This document shows positions 7,223 to 15,139 of a stretch of DNA of 40,621 nt, in pieces. The stretch comes from a virus. The notes under the pieces were generated by a model. It ran no database searches. It saw only the letters and a list, made by a program, of their open reading frames with translations, and was not told the origin of the DNA. Position numbers and translations under genes: made by a program. The stretch's first letter is position 1; every line of letters starts with the position of its first letter. Location of the stretch: IMG/VR virus record IMGVR_UViG_3300035070_000531, positions 1 through 40,621 of that record, one strand, 5' to 3'.

Positions 7223-9248
7223 TGTAGAAAACACAGTAATCAAACGTGAAGGTAAGCTACAGCTAGATCCTTTCGAGCCAGAGAACACACTTGTTATGGT
7301 GGGTATGCTTGATGATCAAGGCAATGAAGACATCGTTACGTTTGATCACAGTGAAGTAGAGGCTACTCCTAATGGTCATGCTATTGTACAGAGTAAGCTA
7401 GATCAAGCTACTGTACTGATTGGTCACAACATAGGCCATGACTTAGTGTGGCTATGGGAGTCAGGCTTTACCTACAATGGATCAGTGTTTGACACAATGA
7501 TGATGGAGTACCTAATACTACGTGGTGTCAAGCAACCTCTGTCATTGGAAGCATGTGCTCAACGCTACGATCTGGATACTAAGAAACAGGACACACTCAA
7601 GGCTTATCTCAAGCAGGGTGTATCAGTACGTGACGTACCACATGCTGAGTTATCTGAGTATCTAAGTGCTGACCTACATGCAACACAACAACTGGCACAT
7701 GAGTTACGTGTCAAGCTAGTGGGTACAGATGCTAGTGGTATGCACAATGTAGTGCAGCTAACTAATCAGATGGTTATTGCATTAGCTAAGATCTACACGA
7801 GAGGTTTTAACGTAGACATTACTGCACTGGAAGGTGTACGTATTGCATTTGAAGAAGAAAGAAAGGAGGTATTATCATACTTAGAAACTAAAGTAAGGGA
7901 ATTAATGGGGGATGTACCATTAAACTTAAGCAGTCCAGAGCAATTATCCACTCTGATATACAGTCGTAAGCCTGTAGATAAAACAGTCTGGATAAATAAG
8001 TTCGATCCATATATGGGGCAGACTGCTTTTAAACAACTTGTCAGGGAAGAAACTGACATAGTGTACAAGTCACATGTAAAGCGGTGTGCCGATTGCTATG
8101 GGTCAGGTAAAATAAGAAAGGAGAAAAAGGATGGAACACCATACGCCAAACTGTCAAAGTGCAACTCGTGCGATGGCAATGGGTATCATGTTATTCCTAC
8201 TAGTATTGTTGGTGGTTTAAAGTTTAATGCTCCCAATGCTAAGTGGGCTACAGCTAATGGGTTCTCTACTAACAGAAAGAACCTAGAGCTACTAGCAAAC
8301 TCAGCGAGAACTAAAGGCATGACTGATGCACTAGAGTTTCTTGAGAAGGTACAAAGGCTATCTGCATTGGATACTTATCTATCCTCATTCGTTGGTGGGA
8401 TAGCTAACAATGTGAAAGCTGATGGTAAGTTACACGTAAGACTGAACCAACACATGACATCTACTGGTAGGCTAAGTGGGAAAGAGCCTAACATGCAGAA
8501 CATGCCACGTGGTGGTACGTTCCCTGTCAAACGTGTATTTGTATCAAGGTTCAATGGAGGCAAGATACTTGAAGCTGACTTTGCACAGCTAGAGTTTCGA
8601 GTAGCTGCGTACCTATCTCAAGATCCTGTAGCTATCAGGGAAGTAACAGATGGTTTTGATGTGCATTCCTACACAGCCAAGATCATTACAGATGCTGGGC
8701 AGGTTATGTCCAGACAGGATGCCAAAGCACATACCTTTGCTCCTCTATATGGGGCTAGTGGATATGGTAGATCTAAAGCAGAAGCTACCTACTACACCCA
8801 CTTCAATGAGAAGTACAAAGGTATTGCTAACTGGCATGACACTCTTGCCAAAGAAGCACTTAACACAGGCAAGATTACAACACCATCAGGTAGGGAGTTT
8901 TCTTTCCCTGATGTACAGAGAAATGCACGTGGTAGGATCAGTTATTTTACACAGATCAAGAACTATCCTGTGCAATCATTTGCTACAGCAGATATTGTAC
9001 CTGTAGCATTACTATGGATAGAGACTTTATTGAAAGGTAAAAAGTCCTGTGTTGTCAATACAGTACATGATAGTATTGTTATTGACGTACATCCAGAAGA
9101 AGAAGAACAAGTCTTAACAGCTATCGAAGATTGTAATACCAATTTAGATACATGTATTAAACAACATCTAGGTGTTGATATTAATGTACCTTTATTATTA
9201 GAATCTAAAATAGGTAATAATTGGCTTGACATTAAGGACGTTGCGTAG
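7206..9248 (+). CDS. polA: family A DNA polymerase with DnaJ-like zinc insertion
   Basis: A 680-residue replicative polymerase. The 3'-5' exonuclease has D6 and E8 (TLDVENT), D79 (HNIGHD) and D156 (YLSAD). The polymerase has motif A LEADFAQLEFR (D458), motif B SRQDAKAHTFAPLYG (R503, K507, F511, Y515) and motif C VNTVHDSIV (H621, D622). F511 aligns with E. coli Phe762. Between the domains are two DnaJ-type knuckles, C294xxC297xGxG and C319xxC322xGxG, a hallmark of HMO-2011-type phages. GTG at 7206 is chosen because AAAGGAGAG lies upstream and the exonuclease motif begins at once. Confidence 0.96.
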   Translation: MKLTLDVENTVIKREGKLQLDPFEPENTLVMVGMLDDQGNEDIVTFDHSEVEATPNGHAIVQSKLDQATVLIGHNIGHDLVWLWESGFTYNGSVFDTMMMEYLILRGVKQPLSLEACAQRYDLDTKKQDTLKAYLKQGVSVRDVPHAELSEYLSADLHATQQLAHELRVKLVGTDASGMHNVVQLTNQMVIALAKIYTRGFNVDITALEGVRIAFEEERKEVLSYLETKVRELMGDVPLNLSSPEQLSTLIYSRKPVDKTVWINKFDPYMGQTAFKQLVREETDIVYKSHVKRCADCYGSGKIRKEKKDGTPYAKLSKCNSCDGNGYHVIPTSIVGGLKFNAPNAKWATANGFSTNRKNLELLANSARTKGMTDALEFLEKVQRLSALDTYLSSFVGGIANNVKADGKLHVRLNQHMTSTGRLSGKEPNMQNMPRGGTFPVKRVFVSRFNGGKILEADFAQLEFRVAAYLSQDPVAIREVTDGFDVHSYTAKIITDAGQVMSRQDAKAHTFAPLYGASGYGRSKAEATYYTHFNEKYKGIANWHDTLAKEALNTGKITTPSGREFSFPDVQRNARGRISYFTQIKNYPVQSFATADIVPVALLWIETLLKGKKSCVVNTVHDSIVIDVHPEEEEQVLTAIEDCNTNLDTCIKQHLGVDINVPLLLESKIGNNWLDIKDVA

Positions 9249-9254
9249 TATAAC
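9226..9254 (+). promoter_or_regulatory. sigma70-type promoter
   Basis: TTGACA at 9226-9231, a 17-base spacer, then TATAAC at 9249-9254. The -35 box is perfect and the -10 box matches in five of six positions. The -35 lies in the last codons of the polymerase gene and the -10 starts directly after its stop. Transcription would begin near 9261 and read the gene at 9292 and those after it. The 43-base gap after the polymerase is the largest in this block. The -10 context TATAACTAT recurs at the capsid promoter. Confidence 0.65.
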
Positions 9255-9291
9255 TATGCTCTTTTGAAAAACTATGTGAGGAGAATAACAC

Positions 9292-10185
9292 ATGTCGATA
9301 ACAACTGTAGATACAAACAACTATGACGAAATGGCTAAAGCAATGGGCATCACAGCAGATGCTGGTAACAAGAGTAAGCAGACTAGCAATCTAGCTAGAC
9401 TACGTATATCTCATTCAGCCATCATGGGTGAGACTGAACTTAAAGGTAAGAAGGTAAACATGGAGGTGGTGTCAGGTGGACACTTCAAGTTAGAAGTACC
9501 AGACAGTAGCACTGTGTACGCACCACAGATTAAGATACGTACATTCTTACAACGCTTTATGTACAAGCGTTTCATTAAAGGTTCAGGTAACATTCCTAAT
9601 CGCTTTGTCAAGACTGTCATGGGTGAGTCCTTGTATGTCGATCTCAAAGACAACGATGGTGGGTTCAACTGTGGTAAGCCTAGTGGTTGGATCAAAGACT
9701 TCAAGGCACTGCCTACTGCACAGCAGGATCTGATCAGACAGATCAAACGAACACGTGTTGTGTTTGGTTTAGCTGACCTCGTTGATCCTGTAGATGAATC
9801 AGGTGCAGAAACTAAGGTAGGTACTACACCTTTCATATGGGAGATAGATAATCGTGATGCCTTTAAGATACTAGGTGACACATACAACTCCTTTAATAAG
9901 CAGAGATTACTACCTATCTCACATGTGCTTACTATCGGCACAGAAGAAAAGCCATTGCCAAATGGTAGTAGCTTCTATATCCCAGAAGTATCTGTTGATA
10001 TGGACAACACTATTGCCCTGACATCAGATGATCAGTCTACGTTTGCTGACTTCATGGGGTGGGTAGATAGTTACAATGAGTACATCGCTACTGCATGGAA
10101 TGATAAGTCCAAGCGTAAGATGTCTGCTGATGATACAGACTTAGTGAATGAGTTTGTTGACCTTGAAGATGAAGCAGTAGCGTAA
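9292..10185 (+). CDS. putative ssDNA-binding protein (inferred)
   Basis: A 297-residue protein with no domain I can name firmly. It starts after a GAGGAG site and lies between polymerase and exonuclease, where T7-like phages keep replication proteins. The middle is beta-rich and basic (IKIRTFLQRFMYKRFIKG, near 80-97). The C-terminal tail is strongly acidic (DDTDLVNEFVDLEDEAVA), as in T7 gp2.5 and other ssDNA-binding proteins. Those two traits and the context are the only basis for the call. It is probably highly expressed, being first behind the promoter at 9226-9254. Confidence 0.5.
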   Translation: MSITTVDTNNYDEMAKAMGITADAGNKSKQTSNLARLRISHSAIMGETELKGKKVNMEVVSGGHFKLEVPDSSTVYAPQIKIRTFLQRFMYKRFIKGSGNIPNRFVKTVMGESLYVDLKDNDGGFNCGKPSGWIKDFKALPTAQQDLIRQIKRTRVVFGLADLVDPVDESGAETKVGTTPFIWEIDNRDAFKILGDTYNSFNKQRLLPISHVLTIGTEEKPLPNGSSFYIPEVSVDMDNTIALTSDDQSTFADFMGWVDSYNEYIATAWNDKSKRKMSADDTDLVNEFVDLEDEAVA

Positions 10186-11051
10186 TGAATCATCCTGCTG
10201 AACTGGCACTAGCGCAGTACATGACAGATGCAGCCAATGGTAAGGCTGTATTATCTGAAGATACAATAGAACGTATTGGTAAGGATGTCATGGATGCACT
10301 AGCTCGTCAGTTTGGTGGGGGCAACAAGCGTGGTGAGTTCGGCTTGAGGATGTCTAATATAGGCAGACCCTCTTGCCAACTCTGGTTTCAAAAGAACCAG
10401 CCTGAGAAAGCACAGCCCCTACCCAGTAACTTTGTAATGAACATGATGTTAGGAGATATAGTAGAGGCAGTATTCAAAGGACTATTGACTGAAGCAAAGG
10501 TAGAGTATGGAGATGCTGATACAGTAGAGCTAGACCTACCTGAACAAGACACTAAGATTAAAGGCACTTATGATATAGAGATTGATGGGGCTGTAGATGA
10601 TATTAAATCTGCATCTGATTGGTCCTACAGAAATAAGTTCAAAGACTTTGCTACGTTAAAAGCACATGACTCGTTTGGTTATGTGGGTCAACTTGCAGGG
10701 TATGCTAAAGCATCAGGTCTTAAGCCCGGTGGTTGGTGGGTAGTTAATAAAGCAAATGGTAGCTTTAAATATGTACCAGCTAAAGGCATTGACATGATGG
10801 AAGAAATGTACCATATTAACAAGACAGTCAAGACTGTTAATAAGAATGAGTTCAAGAGATGTTTTGACTCAGTAGAAGAAACCTTTAATGGTAAACCAAC
10901 AGGTAATAAAGTACTAGGTAGTGAGTGTAGCTGGTGTTCTTTCCGCAAAACCTGTTGGCCTAAGTTGAAAGAACTGCCAGCATTGAAGTCACGTGCAAAG
11001 GAACCTAAGATAGTTTCTTACGTGCATATAGAGAAGGAGAGTAAAGCATGA
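10185..11051 (+). CDS. Cas4/RecB-like PD-(D/E)XK exonuclease, likely Fe-S
   Basis: A 288-residue nuclease. The PD-(D/E)XK core includes E94 (LGDIVEAVFK), D130 (GTYD), D139-I-K141 (DDIKSAS) and the RecB-family Q169xxxY173 (GQLAGY). One Cys before the core (C64 in RPSCQLWF) and three after it (C248, C251, C257 in ECSWCSFRKTC) match the C...CxxCx5C layout that holds a 4Fe-4S cluster in Cas4 and AddB. It probably resects DNA during recombination or host-DNA breakdown, the role T7 gives to gp6. Its ATG overlaps the previous stop (TAATG). Confidence 0.82.
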   Translation: MNHPAELALAQYMTDAANGKAVLSEDTIERIGKDVMDALARQFGGGNKRGEFGLRMSNIGRPSCQLWFQKNQPEKAQPLPSNFVMNMMLGDIVEAVFKGLLTEAKVEYGDADTVELDLPEQDTKIKGTYDIEIDGAVDDIKSASDWSYRNKFKDFATLKAHDSFGYVGQLAGYAKASGLKPGGWWVVNKANGSFKYVPAKGIDMMEEMYHINKTVKTVNKNEFKRCFDSVEETFNGKPTGNKVLGSECSWCSFRKTCWPKLKELPALKSRAKEPKIVSYVHIEKESKA

Positions 11052-11200
11052 CTGATTTTCCTGAAGCAAGTTATCTTGAGGCAAATCCAGACGTTAAAGA
11101 AGCTGTAGAGAATGGACAGTTTCGTGATGGTAAGCATCACTATGATGCATATGGCAAGAATGAAAACAGAAAGGGGTTAGAAGAATGGGTGAAGACTTAA
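11048..11200 (+). CDS. 50-residue single-repeat protein (NPDV...HY..YG motif)
   Basis: An open frame of 50 codons from ATG at 11048, with AAGGAG at 11034-11039 upstream and an ATGA overlap with the exonuclease stop. It is a single copy of a repeat: ASYLEANPDV (7-16), then an ENGQF turn, then HHYDAYGKNENRKG (30-43). The same pattern occurs at residues 76-110 of the 1047-residue virion protein on the other strand (ASYAKANPDV, DAGQF, DHFQKFGGGEDRQG), with about 18 of 40 positions identical by eye. The function is unknown. It overlaps the next start by 16 bases. Confidence 0.72.
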   Translation: MTDFPEASYLEANPDVKEAVENGQFRDGKHHYDAYGKNENRKGLEEWVKT

Positions 11201-11412
11201 CAGAACTAGAAGATGCAATTAAGGAAGCTGAGAAACAGCTATCTGAAATGAAACGTGAGTACAAAGAGAAGCGTACTGCTTCCTTACGTGCTGCATTAGA
11301 GGCTAGAAAAGACATAGACTCTACAATACGTGAGGAGCTAAAGACGTTAGGTTATAATATAAATAACACAGGCTCTGGTGCATTTTCATTCTGGCATGGT
11401 AGAGCTTACTAA
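11185..11412 (+). CDS. small coiled-coil hypothetical protein
   Basis: A 75-residue protein. Residues 4-55 are charged and helical with heptad-like spacing (LTELEDAIKEAEKQLSEM), so a coiled coil is likely. The C-terminus (GYNINNTGSGAFSFWHGRAY) is different and short. There is no known domain. It overlaps the 50-residue repeat ORF and is followed within a few bases by endonuclease I. Confidence 0.6.
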   Translation: MGEDLTELEDAIKEAEKQLSEMKREYKEKRTASLRAALEARKDIDSTIREELKTLGYNINNTGSGAFSFWHGRAY

Positions 11413-11415
11413 CAC

Positions 11416-11871
11416 GTGATGAACTACACAAAGTTCTCTCATGCAAGGAAGTATGGGTACAGGTCAGGCTTAGAGAAGAAACTCGCAGATGAACTTAAGG
11501 TTTTAAAAGTAAAGTTTTCATATGAAAGCCTTAAGATAGAGTGGGAAGACCTAGCCTACCGTACCTATACTCCTGATTTTGTACTGAATAATGGTATAAT
11601 CATAGAGTCTAAGGGGATGTTTACTGCTGCCGATAGGCGTAAGCACCTTGCAATTAAGAGACAACATCCTAAACTGGATATAAGATTTGTCTTTGAAAAC
11701 AGTAGAAGAAAGCTACGTAAAGGAGCGAAGAGTACGTATGGAGAGTGGTGTTATAAGTATGGCTTACTGTATAGTAACAGAGTTATACCTGAAGAATGGT
11801 TAAAAGAAAAAGGCAAGAACAAACACAAGAAGTTTATAGCCTTTACAGGAACTAAGAGGAGAATCGTATGA
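11416..11871 (+). CDS. endonuclease I (T7 gp3-like Holliday-junction resolvase)
   Basis: A 151-residue protein collinear with T7 gp3: RSGLEKKLADEL, then YTPDFVLNNGIIIESKG, then DRRKHLAIKRQHPKLDIRFVF, KGAKSTYGEWC and IPEEWLKE. Active-site residues are E20, D54, E64 and K66, counted from the GTG at 11416 (ATG at 11419 is also possible). The enzyme cuts branched DNA, helping to break down host DNA and resolve replication intermediates before packaging. The C-terminus is basic. Its stop overlaps the next start (ATGA). Confidence 0.93.
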   Translation: MMNYTKFSHARKYGYRSGLEKKLADELKVLKVKFSYESLKIEWEDLAYRTYTPDFVLNNGIIIESKGMFTAADRRKHLAIKRQHPKLDIRFVFENSRRKLRKGAKSTYGEWCYKYGLLYSNRVIPEEWLKEKGKNKHKKFIAFTGTKRRIV

Positions 11872-12230
11872 CAGAAGAAATAACACCTGAGTTTGATCCT
11901 AATGATTTTGCAATACGATTGCGTCCTCATATGGTAGATGGCCAATGGAATGGTGATGTAGATATATGTATAATGTGGGATGACAAACACAAACTTACAG
12001 GAGAAGACTTTACAAAGCTAATGCATTTGACTAAAATGATTTGTGCTTCTGTGCCTATGATGGAGTACGATGAAGTACTAAGAAGCGACATAAGTAATTA
12101 CGTAACAGACTACGAGAATGACACGTTACCAAAGACACATATAACTGAGCCTGTTCGGGCAGAAGTAACTAGTGTAGATGGTAATGTAATACACCTAACA
12201 TTTAACACTAAGACGAAAGGATCAGCATAA
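11868..12230 (+). CDS. hypothetical phage protein
   Basis: A 120-residue acidic protein with no recognised domain. The central part (TGEDFTKLMHLTKMICASVPMM cut at 12000-12060 in DNA) is predicted helical, and the C-terminal end (VTSVDGNVIHLTFNTKTKG) looks beta-stranded. It overlaps its neighbours by four bases upstream and one base downstream, as in an operon with coupled translation. Confidence 0.6.
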   Translation: MTEEITPEFDPNDFAIRLRPHMVDGQWNGDVDICIMWDDKHKLTGEDFTKLMHLTKMICASVPMMEYDEVLRSDISNYVTDYENDTLPKTHITEPVRAEVTSVDGNVIHLTFNTKTKGSA

Positions 12231-12514
12231 TGGATACACTTACAATGGGCAATGAGACTATTACGATTAAAGATACCAGTGGGCCATTTTCATTCTCATC
12301 TTTTGATATGGTAAATCATCCACCACACTATAATCAAAATGGGGTAGAGTGCATTGACGCTATCAGTGCTGCTACAGGTGATAACTTTAAGTACTACCTG
12401 CAAGGTAACATAATGAAGTACTTATGGAGGTTTGATTACAAAGGTAAGGCTGTAGAGGATCTGAATAAAGCTAAGTGGTACTTAGATAAACTAATAGAAC
12501 ACATGGATAAATAA
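12230..12514 (+). CDS. DUF3310 protein, T7 gp1.7-related
   Basis: A 94-residue protein. Residues 27-90 carry the DUF3310 pattern: VNHPPHYNQNGVECIDAI, NFKYYLQGNIMKYLWRF, then KAVEDLNKAKWYLDKLI. T7 gp1.7, a nucleotide kinase, contains this domain, but many short members exist and catalysis by this one is unproven. It lies next to RNR and MazG genes, which fits nucleotide metabolism. The first 26 residues are specific to this protein. The stop overlaps the next ATG (TAATG at 12512-12516). Confidence 0.82.
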   Translation: MDTLTMGNETITIKDTSGPFSFSSFDMVNHPPHYNQNGVECIDAISAATGDNFKYYLQGNIMKYLWRFDYKGKAVEDLNKAKWYLDKLIEHMDK

Positions 12515-12675
12515 TGAGAGTAAAAGTATTTATAACTTTAGACATTGACAAGGAGGAGTATCCAATGCCCTCTGATGGAGATGTCGCATCTGAAATAGGT
12601 GATGGCTTACGTGAATACATCCATGATGTAGAAGGCTTAGAGGTATCATCATTAAAAATTACTATGGAGAGATAG
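12514..12675 (+). CDS. 53-residue hypothetical protein
   Basis: A frame of 53 codons starting MRVKVFITLDIDKEEYPMP and ending at TAG 12673-12675, two bases before the RNR start. It overlaps the DUF3310 stop by one base and leaves no unassigned space between the two genes. A beta-alpha-beta pattern is plausible (RVKVFITLDI, helix DVASEIGDGLREYI, then VSSLKITM). Similar small proteins with a C-terminal SSLKI-type strand occur in phages, function unknown. Confidence 0.6.
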   Translation: MRVKVFITLDIDKEEYPMPSDGDVASEIGDGLREYIHDVEGLEVSSLKITMER

Positions 12676-12677
12676 AC

Positions 12678-14636
12678 ATGCACACAAATAATTATTTAAG
12701 TTCTGACTACCAAAATTTTATTGCGCTATCACGCTATGCCAGATGGAGAGAAGGTGATCAGAGGCGTGAAGGTTGGCTTGAGACAGTAGAGAGATACTTC
12801 AACTATCTTGAGAACTACGTAAAAGATAAGTATGGTTACACGATGCCTGATGATATACACAAGAAACTATCTAGTGCAGTACAGGATTTAAATGTTATGC
12901 CAAGTATGAGAGCATTGATGACAGCAGGAGCACCATTGGATATATGCCACGTGCCTAGCTACAACTGTTCATACATGACAGTAGATACGCCAAGAGTATT
13001 TGATGAATGCATGTACATACTTATGTGTGGTACAGGTGTTGGCTTCTCTGTTGAGAGACAGTACACAGATAAGCTACCCATAGTTAATGAAGAACTACAT
13101 CATTCAGATACAGTAATTAAAGTAGGAGACTCACGTGTTGGATGGTCAAAGTCTCTCAAAGAATTACTAGCTATGTTATACTCTGGTCAGATACCTACAT
13201 GGGATGTCAGTGCAGTACGTCCTGCTGGTGCTAGGCTAAAGACCTTTGGTGGTCGGGCATCTGGTCCTGCACCACTAGAAGATCTGTTTAACTTCTGCAT
13301 TGAGAAGTTTAAAGGTGCAGTAGGACGTAGACTAACACCATTAGAGTGCCATGACATCATGTGTAAGATAGGTGAGGTGGTGGTAGTAGGTGGTGTAAGA
13401 CGTAGTGCACTGATCAGCCTGTCAGATATTGATGACGATCAGATGCGCCATGCTAAATCAGGACAGTGGTGGGAGAATGAAGGACAGAGAGCACTAGCTA
13501 ACAACAGTGTAGCTTATAGCACTAAGCCTGACATGGGAACATTCATGCGAGAATGGACATCACTGTACGAAAGTCAATCTGGTGAGCGTGGTATATTCAA
13601 CAGGCAGTCAGCAGTTAAACAGGTTAAAAAAACAGGTAGAAGACAATCTTTAAAAAGTTGGACAAATGAACCATATCTGTTTGGTTGTAACCCATGCTCT
13701 GAGATTATACTAAGACCATTTCAGTTCTGTAACCTATCGGAAGTAGTAGCACGTAATACTGATACACTTAAAACACTTAAAGAGAAAGTAAAGTTAGCTA
13801 CTATACTAGGTACATTACAATCTACACTTACTGACTTTAGATATTTACGTAAGATATGGAAGACTAATACTGAGGAAGAAAGGTTGTTAGGTGTATCTCT
13901 TACAGGTATCATGGACTGTCCATTGTTAAATGGTAAGCAACAGAGAAACAATCTTCCTAAAGTATTAGAGGAACTAAAGAAAGTAGCTATAGATACCAAC
14001 AAAAAAATAGCAAAGGCAATAGGTATCAACATGTCAGTAGCTATTACATGTGTTAAGCCATCAGGTACTGTATCACAGCTAGTAGATAGTGCCAGTGGCA
14101 TTCATGCAAGGCATAGTCCATACTACATCAGGACAGTACGTGCTGATAACAAAGACCCTATGACACAGTTCATGGTTGATATGGGTATACCTAATGAGCC
14201 TGACGTTACTAAGCCTTTAGACACTACAGTGTTTAGCTTTCCTACTATTGCACCAATAGGGGCTGTGACACGTAATGACATGACAGCAATAGAGCAGTTA
14301 AATCTGTGGCTAACATATCAAACACACTGGTGTGAACACAAACCATCTGTTACAATATCGGTTAAGCAGAACGAATGGATGGAAGTAGGAGCATGGGTGT
14401 ATGAGAACTTTGATGATCTATCAGGCATTAGCTTCCTACCTTACAGCGAGCATGTGTATAAGCAAGCTCCCTACCAAGAGGTAGATAAGTCTACATGCAT
14501 GGAGATGGTTAAGCGTATGCCAAGCAGAATAGATTGGAGTAAGCTATCCGACTATGAAAAGGAAGATGGCACATCAGGAGGCAGGGAACTAGCCTGTTCA
14601 GCAGGGGTGTGTGAAGTTGTTGATTTAACTACATAA
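12678..14636 (+). CDS. class II (B12-dependent) ribonucleotide reductase, monomeric RTPR type
   Basis: A 652-residue enzyme that makes deoxyribonucleotides using adenosylcobalamin. The active-site cysteine pair is C97 (SYNCSYM) and C351 (FCNLSEV). The thiyl loop is N338-P-C340-S-E342 (GCNPCSEI). The C-terminal shuttle pair is C640 and C645 (ACSAGVCEV). Other marks are MCGTGVGFSVER (116-127), VVGGVRRSALIS (237-248) and KPSGTVSQL. It is somewhat shorter than the Lactobacillus enzyme, and no separate small subunit is needed or present. The host must make or import cobalamin. It supplies dNTPs for phage replication. Confidence 0.95.
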   Translation: MHTNNYLSSDYQNFIALSRYARWREGDQRREGWLETVERYFNYLENYVKDKYGYTMPDDIHKKLSSAVQDLNVMPSMRALMTAGAPLDICHVPSYNCSYMTVDTPRVFDECMYILMCGTGVGFSVERQYTDKLPIVNEELHHSDTVIKVGDSRVGWSKSLKELLAMLYSGQIPTWDVSAVRPAGARLKTFGGRASGPAPLEDLFNFCIEKFKGAVGRRLTPLECHDIMCKIGEVVVVGGVRRSALISLSDIDDDQMRHAKSGQWWENEGQRALANNSVAYSTKPDMGTFMREWTSLYESQSGERGIFNRQSAVKQVKKTGRRQSLKSWTNEPYLFGCNPCSEIILRPFQFCNLSEVVARNTDTLKTLKEKVKLATILGTLQSTLTDFRYLRKIWKTNTEEERLLGVSLTGIMDCPLLNGKQQRNNLPKVLEELKKVAIDTNKKIAKAIGINMSVAITCVKPSGTVSQLVDSASGIHARHSPYYIRTVRADNKDPMTQFMVDMGIPNEPDVTKPLDTTVFSFPTIAPIGAVTRNDMTAIEQLNLWLTYQTHWCEHKPSVTISVKQNEWMEVGAWVYENFDDLSGISFLPYSEHVYKQAPYQEVDKSTCMEMVKRMPSRIDWSKLSDYEKEDGTSGGRELACSAGVCEVVDLTT

Positions 14637-14648
14637 GGAGTATATAAT

Positions 14649-15125
14649 ATGATTGCACTAGATATAACAGACGATATGGTAATGGAAGCTAGGCACAAGA
14701 TGTTAGAGATGGGCATGTTACAGCAGTCCATCTTGAATGGTGGAGGTACACTAGCAGGTTTCATAGGGGAGCAGGTAGCTCTGAAAGTAATGGGAGGTAA
14801 GTGGTTGAACACTTATGACTATGACATTATGCTTGACAATGGTAAGACAGTAGACGTAAAGACAAAGCAGACAAGTGTACCTCCACTAAGTCATTACGAA
14901 TGTTCTGTGGCTAAGTTAAACACCAGACAGAAGTGTGACATGTATGCCTTTGTACGTGTTAAGAAAGATCTTAGCACTGCATGGTTCTTAGGTAGTAAGG
15001 ATAAGATAGAGTACTTTGATAAAGCTGTGTTTAAAAAGAAAGGCGATAAAGATGGTGACAATAACTTTGTTATCAGGTCTGATTGTTATAATATGGCAAT
15101 TACTGAATTGGATCAACCGAATTAG
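14649..15125 (+). CDS. PD-(D/E)XK nuclease-like protein
   Basis: A 158-residue protein with a compact nuclease-like signature: E41 in AGFIGEQVAL, D59 in TYDYDIML and D69-V-K71 in TVDVKTKQTS, the E...D...DxK order of the PD-(D/E)XK fold. The second half (MYAFVRVKKDLSTAWFLG) completes a small alpha/beta domain. The substrate is unknown; such proteins in phages may be repair, restriction-like or junction nucleases. AAGGAG precedes the start. It sits between RNR and the RMF-like gene. Confidence 0.68.
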   Translation: MIALDITDDMVMEARHKMLEMGMLQQSILNGGGTLAGFIGEQVALKVMGGKWLNTYDYDIMLDNGKTVDVKTKQTSVPPLSHYECSVAKLNTRQKCDMYAFVRVKKDLSTAWFLGSKDKIEYFDKAVFKKKGDKDGDNNFVIRSDCYNMAITELDQPN

Positions 15126-15139
15126 CAGGGAGAAGTAGT

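Noticed and set aside
14620-14648. Promoter-like TTGATT-N17-TATAAT before the PD-(D/E)XK gene
   Set aside because: The -10 box abuts the ATG at 14649, so the transcript would start inside the gene, and the spacer contains the gene's own AAGGAG ribosome site. It is better read as an AT-rich ribosome-binding region.
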